Shown piece by piece: positions 55,646 through 64,000 of a stretch of DNA of 64,000 bases. A program made the position numbers and the translations under genes. The notes beneath the pieces were generated by a model. It saw nothing but the letters and a program-made list of their open reading frames with translations. It was not told the origin of the DNA and did no database searches. The stretch is from Dipteris shenzhenensis (Eukaryota; Polypodiophyta; Polypodiopsida; Gleicheniales), in assembly GCA_047967505.1 (NCBI GenBank), contig CM106538.1; one strand, 5' to 3'. The stretch's first letter is position 1, and each line of letters begins with the position of its first letter.

Positions 55646-55669
55646 GGACAAAAAACAGCTCAAAGTGAG

Positions 55670-58600
55670 CTAATAAAGAACCAAGGCGGAGGCTGAAAAT
55701 GCCATCTCAACCCTGAAGGAAACTCAGAGAAGAAAGGAGATCCCCTCCAAACTCTGAAAAAAGTAACTCTCCTGGCAGTGGATGCTCTGGAGGATCCCTG
55801 CATGCTTGCCCAAATGGCCATCAAAGTGTGTATTGTGTCGGCATCCCTGCACCAAAAGACCTACAATCCTGATAGGGTGAAAAGCAGACTCAAGCAAGAT
55901 GTCCTCTGTGGACCTGAGCAATCTGCCACCATCATGCACACTAAAAACCAAAGCATCCTCATGTGCATCTCAAAAGACCAAAACCTGAAGAGGAACACCG
56001 CCTCTCGTAAAAGTACCTACCCAAGTTGAGCAAGTGAGTGGCATATCATATGTGTCTACCCAATCCGCTGGAAGGGCTGCCTCAATCTGCAAGATCCTCC
56101 CTGCACCCCCTCTGAGTTGTCCTGTCAACTGAGATTTGGTCTCCTCTAGAAGCCTGCGGAAAGCTTCTCATGACCCCAATGATGAGGCGGGTCCCCTCTC
56201 CCACTTGGACCACTGCATGTACAGTGAGGCACCAAGTGGTCTACCATGATCATCCAATATACTGTCATTCCAAATGATCGGTTGCCTATCAATCTCTTCA
56301 CGAGAGGAAGGAGGAATCCTCCGAAGAGTGCTCCTGAAACTAGCCCATGCTTTTAGTATGGCAACCATGAGAGGGGACGAAGGTGATCTGAGGTGTGCTG
56401 TGGTGAAAATCCACCTAATATTGCTCATCTAGTCTCCTCCTAAAGAAGGTGTGCACGTCTGTATGCTGCTAATAAAAAAGGCCGTCCATGGCTCCTACCC
56501 TGGCATAAGTCCCCGCACCACCATCTTGCAGAGTAAAGCTCTGCACTGTAAATCTGGATCAATAAAATTGAGACCCCCTTCCTATGTAAGGAGGATGAGG
56601 GTCTCCCAAGCCACCCTGGCTAACACATCTGCTGTGCCATCAAGCCTACTCCAAAGAAAATTTCTGATCGGTCTCCTGAGCTGAGTGATGCACTCCCTAG
56701 AACGGCACCAGCATGAACAAACAAACCAAGCCGTGGCCAAAAGGACCAGGTTGACCACTACAACTCTAGAGGCAAGATTCAGCTTGGCTGAGCTCCAGAA
56801 AAGGAGCTTCCTCCTGATGCTCTCCAACACGGGAGCAAACTGCCGCGTGGAAGAAATATCCAAGCCGACCTGGCAGCCCAAATACCTGACTGGCACACCC
56901 CTTTGAACCCAAGTGAATCCTATGTCAAGCCCCCAAATTGGAGTGTCCTCATCACTGATCCAAAAGCAATTGGATTTATGCCAATTTATCTGCACAGCCG
57001 CCAAGCAAAATAAATCCAATGCTGTCCTAAAAGAAGTGAGCATCTGTGGTGTGGCGCCCAAGTAAATTATTATGCCATCTGCCAACTCACTGTCAAGTAG
57101 CTCCTCTTTCCTTCTGATGGGAAGTCTCAGCCCAAAGATGTCAGCTTGAGATCTAACATAGATACTCATAGCTTCAACCACGAACAAAAAAAGAAAAGGA
57201 ACAAGGGGGCATCCCTGACGAACTGACCTGAAAATCTGAAATCTTCCACCCCTTGCCCCACCAGTAAGTACCTAGCTGTGGGCTGATCTGATCCAAAAGC
57301 CATTGGATTTATGCCAATTTATCTGTGCCCTTGCCGCCAAGCAAAATAAATCCAATGCTGTCCTGAAAGAAGTGAGCGTCTGTGGAGTGGCATCCAAGTA
57401 AACTGCTGTGTCATCTGCCAACTCACTGTCAAGTAGCTCCTCTTCCCTTCTGATGGGAAGTCTCAGCCCAAAGATGTCAGCTTGAGATCTAACATAGATA
57501 CTCATAGCTTCGGCCACGAACAAAAAAAGGAAAGGAGCAAGGGGGCATCCCTGACGGATTGATCTCGAACTCTGAAATCTCTCACCCCTTACCCCACCAA
57601 TAAGTACCTAGCTGTGGGCTGATCTGTACAAAGAGGAAACACCTTTGATTCAAGCATCAGTAAAGCCAAAGCGTAGATGGGTGCCCTCCAAAAAACCCCA
57701 ATGTACTCTGTCATAAGCTTTCTCAAAATCCAAAAGAAGAATGGCTAGATTCTGGCCACTCTGCATGGCCCACTCTGAAGCTTCCCAAAAAGAGAAAATG
57801 TTATCAAAAATGCTTTTGCCATGCACAAATCCCGTCTGAGTGTCATTAATAAGATCTAGGAGAAGGGGCTGCAATTGGAGGCTGATTTCTTTGGCCAGAA
57901 TCTTGTAACATGTCCCCAGAAGTGTGATAGGCCTCCACTGGGCCTCCACTGGGACACTAAATTTCTGCAACCTCCTCTCGAGATAAAGTGGATGAGACCC
58001 TCTGTGAGTGACCCGGGCATCTCGCCAGAGTCCGAAATGCCTTGCAGGGCTGAAGTCATGTAGTCTCCAATCATATCCCAAAATGCAATGAAAAAAAAAG
58101 GGGTGAGGCCATCCGAACCTGGGCACTTGCCCTTGTGAAGGCCTGAAAGTGCAGTCCTGAACTCTGTGTTGGTGAAAGGTGCATCAAGCAAAACATGCAT
58201 ATCCGGTTTCACCAAGAAAGGGATGCTCTACCAAATAACCTATCTAGCATCCTCTCTATCCCGTGTGTCAAGATCTGCAGTAAGAAGGGCGGCATAAAAA
58301 TCTGAAGCTATGTGCATGACATCATCTGGATCTGTCAGTAAAATCCCATGTGAGTCAATAAGCTGGGATACACTCTCTCTACTATGTCTAGGGCCAAGAG
58401 TAGAGAAAAAGTGTTTATTAACTCATCCACCCATATGAATCCAGAAGGACTCCCGTGCATGAAAGGCATACTCTGCTCTCTCATCAAGCAATATCTGTTG
58501 ATGAGCCCTTGGTGCAGCAAGGCGCTCCTGAATCCAAGCATCTGAAGGCCATTTTTGCTCTTCGCTCTGCAAATCTACCAACTGTTGGCGAACACCAATC

Positions 58601-59558
58601 TCACGTTTGAGAATATCTCGTCTCCTGGTACAAGCAATTGAGTGGTAGAAGTCGCTAATACCAGAAAGGGCAGCAGCTACATGTGATGGATATGGCTGCC
58701 CACCCTGGACATGAGAAACCCATATCTGCAGGGCTACCTCTGTAAGGTCCTCCTCTGTGTACAAGGCATCTAGAATCCTAATGCTGGCAGACTGGCCTCT
58801 CAAGTGAGGCTCTGAGACAGCCAGTACAACAGGAAAGTGGTCTGAAGTGGAAACCCCAGCAGCAATGCATACCGATCCACCTCTGTCTAGTGCCCAATCA
58901 TCTACATAGAATCTGTCAATGCGTGCATGAATAGGCATCTGCTGCCTCCTGTTCGACAAAGAGAACAGGAGGGACTGTGGCTGAATAAGAAAGGCATCCT
59001 CCAACCAAGTATCTTTGCCACAGTGGTGAAAAAGGAAGGCATCCTAAGCTGCTCTCTCCAAAGAGTGAAGTCTTCCTTTTCTACCTCCTTTTTTGTCTGA
59101 CGGTAACTCAACCATGTTAAAGTCACCTCCAATCACCCATGAATCCGCAATGGGGGCCCAGGAGAGCAAATCCTTCCACACAATGACACGTTTCCCTCTA
59201 ATGTTGAAGGCATACAACTTAAGAAAACCAACCTTACACCCTCCAATCAAGAGAATAATCCATTGAGCCTTAGAGGAAGTAATGACTCCGTGTCCAACAA
59301 CTAAGGGGAGAACCGACTGCGAAACTGAAATAGAAGTGCCCCCCCTAGTACCCAAGGTAGGCGACCAAAAGGTATGACCAGAATGCAACTTGCTTGACTT
59401 GGCACAATCTGTGGAATCCAGTTTGTGCTTCTGAATAAATAAGATACCAATGGAACCCCCAGTAACACCTAAATGAAGCTGTGATCCCGGATCAGCTGTC
59501 TGCGGCAGCGATGTGGGACGCCACCTAGGCCCTGTATGTTCCAGCTAATAATCCTCAT
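55670..59558 (-). pseudogene. LINE ORF2 remnant (EN-RT)
   Basis: Starts at the ATGA overlap (59558). The EN motif G-G-D-F-N-M lies near 59115, S-D-H near 58840, the RT blocks L-D-F-E-K-A-Y-D-R-V near 57720 and L-A-D-D-T near 57415, with a second A-D-G-copy near 57075. Frameshifts are numerous and the zf-RVT region is deleted. Confidence 0.83.
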
Positions 59559-61074
59559 CGATGGGAGGATGTAGAGTGGAATATCTTACCCGATCTAGTG
59601 GCGGAAACAAACCCCTCAACAAGGGAAGACCTCCTGCTCGAGGAGCGAGGAATCAACAGGGGAAAGAACCCTGCCACCTGACGAAGAAGCCCTGTCAACA
59701 GGAAACCCAATCACTAGCTCACCAAAAGTAGAGGGCACAAACTCCTCTGGGAAATCTGAAGCATCTGTCAGAGCTAAAAATGAGTTCATGTGAATGAGGC
59801 TAGACACCGGAGTGCGAAGGATCCCTTCTGAGGGAAGAGGATTGATAGTGTAAACCATCCCCTTCCCCTATCCAATGGAGGAAGTGAGGACTGCTCTCGA
59901 GCCTGTGTCTGCCCAGCCGCAGAGACCTCTACTGCCTCGAGGAGAGTGTCTGGCACCGTTGGTTCTAGGGAGAAGCTGGAACTGGGGAGGAGGTCGAAGC
60001 TAAAGCGTCTCGAACTGTGTGAGGTGAGATTGGAGGGATGGCCCGAGGTGAAGCAGAGTCCACTAGTGTATCCTCATGAGCTGAAGGAGGAATCTGCACA
60101 CGAACCGGAACCCACTGGTATGCGTCGGGTGCCCCTGTAGGTCGTGAGGCACCTGAGGTAGAAGGTGGCAGTACTAAAGGAGCGCTCAGTGGAGGAGCAC
60201 TTTGGCGAGTAGGAGCTATACCACCATCCTAAGGAGGACTACCATGTGGGGATCGAGGAGCAAGTGTTGGACCTGTACCACCCCCTTGTCGAGGCCGAGG
60301 AGCAAGTGTTGGACTTGTACCACCCCCCTGTCGAGGCTGTGGGGCGGTAGCTGTACCAGAGGGCTTCTTGGGCCTTTTCTTCTTCCTAGGGCAATCCCTA
60401 GCAAAGTGTCCAATGGTCCTGCATATCTTGCACTGGTCCTGCCTGCCTGTAATCTCTACTCTTTGGCGAAAAGAGGAACCATCTGGGTGCTGGATCATAA
60501 CATGGTCCATCGTGAGGTTTGGGTCCTGACAAAGGACCCTAACTCTAGGTACCCCATCAGCCTTGGTTGCCTCTACTGTAGTCAATGGCAACCCAGGGAG
60601 GGTGGGATCTTAACAACCACGCCAAAATGCTCCCCAATGACAGAAAGAAGTCGATGGTAAACCTGGGGAAGCGCGGGAAATCTGATGAAGAGTGAAAAGA
60701 TTTCCTTATCTGCCTCCACTTGGTCGAAACCAATATCAAAGGCATCAAAGAAGATCTTCCTGTGTCCTAGGTGTAAAAACTCAGCTTTGAGCACTGTGCT
60801 CGCAGCCTCTGGAGTGTCAAAAACAACCTGGGAAAAACTACGTCCCAGAAGACGAACATCTAACAATCATGGAGTGAGGTCTGGGGGGAGAGCCGCAAGC
60901 ATCCAGTCTCTGGCTTTGGGATTTGGAAAGGTGAGACCCGAAGATGCGTGCGAGCAACGTGGTAGAGCATTCAATCTCTACCTCCTTCTTGAGATGGTGC
61001 AACTCGTCTTTAGAAAAAGTAATAGTTTTCGCAGCCGGTGGAGGTGGAGTAGGATTGGCTGACGGAATATCCAT
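59555..61074 (-). pseudogene. LINE ORF1 remnant
   Basis: ATG at 61074 in the conserved GTGATGGAT context. The knuckle C-x2-C-x4-H-x4-C lies near 60397-60438 (Q-D-Q-C-K-I-C...H-F-A-R-D-C). Frameshifts occur near 60900 and in the Pro-rich tail. Confidence 0.82.
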
Positions 61075-61134
61075 CACCAATCGAGGTGAGGAGGCCAACT
61101 TGGACACTTTTGAGGCTCCTTCCGCTCCAAAAAC

Positions 61135-61757
61135 GCTGCGGGAGAAGAAAGAGAGGGGAGACAGGAAGAAGGAAAAAGAATGCGGGGGGTAGGGAGCGGG
61201 GTAGAGGGAGGGCTGAGAGGCAGGAGTGGGGGAGCAAGGAAGGGGGAGCGGGCTGAGAGGGGAGGGGGCAGCTGAGTGGGAGAGGATAGAAGGGGGTAGA
61301 GGAGAGGGAGGTAGAGGCGGGGGTAGGGAGCGGGTAGAGGAGAGGGGTGTAGAGGGGGGGGGAAGGGTAGAGGCGGGGGAAGGGTAGGGGGAGGGTAGAG
61401 GTGGGGGGAAGGGTAGAGGCGGGGGAAGGGTAGGGGGAGGGTAGAGGCGGGGGGAAGGGGAGAGGCGGGGGTGAGGGGTGAGGCGGGGAAGGGTAGAGGC
61501 GGGGGTGAGGGGAGCGGGGTGGAGGGAGCAGGGGAGCAGGGAAGGGGGAGCGGGCTGAGAGGGGAGGGGGCGGGCTGAGAGGGAGAGGAGGGGAAGGGGT
61601 AGCGGGCTGAGAGGGGAGGGGGCGGGTTGAGAGGGAGAGGAGGGGGAGGAAGGGAGAGGCTGAGGGAGGGGGAGGGGGAGGGGCTGAGGGCGAGGGAGGG
61701 GGCTGAGGGAGGGGCTGAAGGAGAGGGGGCAGCAAGGGAGTGGGGAGGAGCAGCAGC
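61135..61757 (-). other. Polypyrimidine 5' leader of the minus-strand LINE
   Basis: The plus strand is almost only G and A, with GGGTAGAGGCGGGG-type units repeated several times between 61300 and 61500. Confidence 0.82.
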
Positions 61758-62520
61758 TACAACAGAACCTTTGGCACGTGTTTGTCAGCAAATTGCTTCT
61801 TGTATTCTTCTTCAAGTGCTTAGCATTAGAAAAACCTTCAGAGCTTGGCATTTTGACAAGAGATCAGTCCCAACTGAATTTCAAACTGAAAATGCATTCT
61901 CTGATCTGTACTTAGAATTTCTTTAATCCTCAAACATCACTCTAGCATTTACTCTAGCATCAAATGTCCAAAACTGTCAAAAATGCTTTGCAGTAGACTA
62001 GCTCAACTTGGAGGGAATAATTCACACAGCTGGAGAAGAGTTTGAGAGGGCTTTCTGTGCAAAACTAAACCTTGAATACCAAAGTAAGTTCACCACAGAG
62101 CATAGATGAAGTAGTGCGTCTTTTTGTATGGGACAGCTGCGCCTTCTTTGACTGTCTTTTCTCTGATTTCTCCTTGCTCCAGCAAGCATTGGCCTTCAAA
62201 ATTCACTAGCAGTAGGCTCTAGGCATGGACCAACTTGTGCTCAGGGAAGGGCTGAGCAGAAAGGCGAAATTGCACGATTTGACGTATGAGCTTGCTTGGA
62301 TCAGCGCGGGTGTTTTACTCCATCTCTAAGAAAATGCTTTGGGCCAGAGGAGCGCCCCATAGTGTAGAGTCTTCATCTAGGAGGGCTTGGCAAAAGACGC
62401 AAGGGATGAGGAGAACAGAGCTAAGCCATTTTTGAGAAGGAAGGAGAAAGAAAGCTCAAAAGGAGGTGGTGGAGAAGATGATGAGGTGGCACTACCAAAA
62501 TGGGTTCTCCAAAGCCTACC
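61758..62520. other. Interior of a truncated LTR element and flank
   Basis: To the left of the primer-binding site, where a minus-strand gag would start, I see no convincing domain. No second LTR was found before the LINE at 61757. Confidence 0.4.
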
Positions 62521-62532
62521 GCTCTGATACCA
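62521..62532 (-). promoter_or_regulatory. Primer-binding site, initiator tRNA-Met
   Basis: The minus strand reads TGGTATCAGAGC, two bases after the CA end of the LTR at 62535. Confidence 0.85.
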
Positions 62533-62534
62533 AA

Positions 62535-62826
62535 TGTAGAAGAGTGTGGGGTAGAAGATATGCATCATGGCACAAATAGTGTGAGCACAAGTGAGGCAAA
62601 CTCCATGTATATCAGTGGCAATCAGCCCCTACATCAGTGGGACTGGCCTAAATCAAAGGAACCTCCTATGTGGGAGCCTTTGGCTTACATCATCACTTAG
62701 GTCACACACTAGAAACATCATAGCACTAGATCTGCATCTACAACACACACACACACACACACATGTGACTCCCCTAGATGCACACATGCACCTTAGAGCA
62801 AGCCCTTGACCATACTTATCCCAACA
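62535..62826 (-). repeat. 5' LTR of a third LTR element
   Basis: 292 bp, starts TGTTGGGATAAG at 62826 and ends CTTCTACA at 62535, the standard TG...CA form. Contains an (AC)n run at 62742-62763. It interrupts a gypsy pol pseudogene right at its 62827 border. Confidence 0.82.
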
Positions 62827-64000
62827 TGTTGGACAAGTTCTGTCAGTCCAATAGCGATGTCCGAATAGAAATGTACGGACCTCCTATAATATCCCACATG
62901 TCCTAAAAAATACTTCACCTCTTTGGGTGTACGAGGGATTGGCAATGAGATTATCACATCTACCTTGGCAGGGTCGGTAGTCATCCCCTCAGCAGAAACA
63001 ATATTTCCAAGGAGAACACCTCTGAGTGTGAGAAAGAAGCATTTGTCAAGGTTTAAGCACAAGCAGGCTTCTCTGCACTTATCAAATACCCATCTCAACT
63101 TGTATAGATGATCATTTTGTATCAAGATGAGAGGCGGCTTTACCATTAAAACAAAGAATTCATCTAGAAAGACTTCAAGAAACTTGCCTAGATTCTCCTG
63201 AAAGAGTTTGGTGAGAAGTCATTGGAAAGTTGCCGGTGCATTACTCAACCCAAAGGGCATCATTCTGTAGGCGTACGTACCCCATTGAGTGACAAATGTG
63301 GTCTTTGACTGATCCTATTCTCTGACTCGAACTTGGTTGCATCCACTATATCTGTCCATGAATGAGCATAGAGCATGACCTGCCACCGTCTCCAACACTC
63401 TATCGATTAAGGGAACGGGAAACCTATCACGTCATGTTGCAGCATTCAAGCTCTTGTATTTAACACATACCCTGAGTTTGCCAGTCTCTCTTTTGGGCAC
63501 AATGACAATCTTGTTGACCCAATCAGACTAATCAACCGAGTAGATTAACCCTTCTTGCTCCATTTTTTGTATATCAGCTCTGATTTGCCTTGCCATAGTT
63601 GGGATTCATGCGGTATGGACCTCTAATCATAGGGTCTGCATTTGGGTATAAGTCGATGCGATGCTCCATGAATTCAGCTGGCACCCCCTTCAGATCTTTG
63701 TAGGACCAAGCAAATACATCCACAAATTCATGGAAAAAATCAGTTACTGCTAGAAAGATAATACCTTCAAATGCCAAGGTTGGGGTCCTCAGTCCCGATG
63801 TTGAGGTACCGCCAATTCCGTGCCTCATCAATGGGGGTAATGCTTTGGGATGTGGAGGTACTTGGCTCACCCATACCCAATCCTATATGTGCGGGAGAAG
63901 CTTGAAGGGGAAAATCCCCCTCCATTTCTCGCAACCAAGATGGTGGAAAAGTAACTGGTGTGTTCTCTTGCACAGGTTGAGATGTAGAGTCAGTAGGTGT
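62827..64000 (-). pseudogene. Ty3/gypsy pol pseudogene (RT), runs off the window
   Basis: Minus-strand order: E-H-R-I-D-L-Y-P and P-Y-R-M-N-P-N-Y (about 63600-63670), I-V-I-V-P-K-R (about 63490-63515), a palm segment [12 protein letters not shown] (about 63225-63260), F-L-D-E-F-F replacing the catalytic Y/F-x-D-D (about 63150-63175), and K-C-F-F...L-L-G-N-I-V-S-A-E-G with Y-F-L-G-H-V-G-Y-Y-R-R (62890-63060). In-frame stops occur near 63530 and 63220. The 5' part lies beyond 64000. Confidence 0.85.

Larger units (their letters stand above)
55650..61757 (-). mobile_element. Decayed near-full-length LINE
   Basis: Runs from a purine-rich plus strand (61135-61757, i.e. a pyrimidine leader) through ORF1 and ORF2 to a 3' UTR remnant near 55650. 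It carries a deletion near 55830 (from the L-V-Q-G region to the C terminus, about 750 bp) and a tandem duplication in the RT (56955-57620). No target duplication found. Confidence 0.85.

Overview
This window looks like nuclear DNA of a land plant with a large, repeat-rich genome, probably a seed-free plant such as a fern; the species is inference. Three things support a plant. The dominant repeats are plant-type L1 LINEs, with an ORF1 carrying a DUF4283-like region and a CCHC knuckle, and an ORF2 with endonuclease, reverse transcriptase and zf-RVT finger. The LTR elements use initiator tRNA-Met primer sites. The one host gene is split by very long introns full of retroelements.

Host gene (minus strand, 46,711 down to 994). 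Ten exons each encode one filamin/Ig-like repeat of 103-133 residues. Every exon starts and ends in phase 1 with GT/AG borders, so they join into one open frame of at least 1,132 residues. There are about 28 N-glycosylation sequons, and five repeats share a Cys-x3-Trp motif, so the protein is probably extracellular. The best family guess is the GEX2-like gamete-surface filamin-repeat proteins. Both ends of the gene lie outside the window or in exons I cannot see.

Layout. 1-11.2 kb: nine exons with short introns, plus a 4.5-kb intron carrying a fossil Ty3/gypsy RT. 11.2-46.4 kb: one 35-kb intron. It holds a 5'-truncated LINE (11.4-12.3), a gag-only LTR element (12.5-14.6), unclassified repeats, two head-to-head LINE fragments (17.2-19.2), a decayed full-length LINE (19.5-24.7), a minus-strand LINE (25.4-29.3), a gypsy fossil, and two near-full-length plus-strand LINEs (32.7-39.4 and 39.5-46.3). 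These last two inserted 39 bp apart, each with its own target-site duplication. 46.4-46.7 kb: the first visible exon. 46.7-64 kb: a second retroelement field with no exon seen. It holds an LTR element split by a LINE (48.1-54.6), a minus-strand LINE (55.6-61.8), an LTR with primer-binding site (62.5-62.8), and a gypsy pol pseudogene running off the right edge.

The LINE at 39.5-46.3 kb is the best preserved. Its ORF1 is intact, and its ORF2 is open for 1,448 codons except for one TAG. In the copies where the junction survives, ORF1 and ORF2 overlap by the four bases ATGA. I see no bacterial-type operon, CRISPR array, rRNA or tRNA gene. I did not find a convincing wholly new system; the most distinctive items are the filamin-repeat gene and the datable, nested retroelement architecture.
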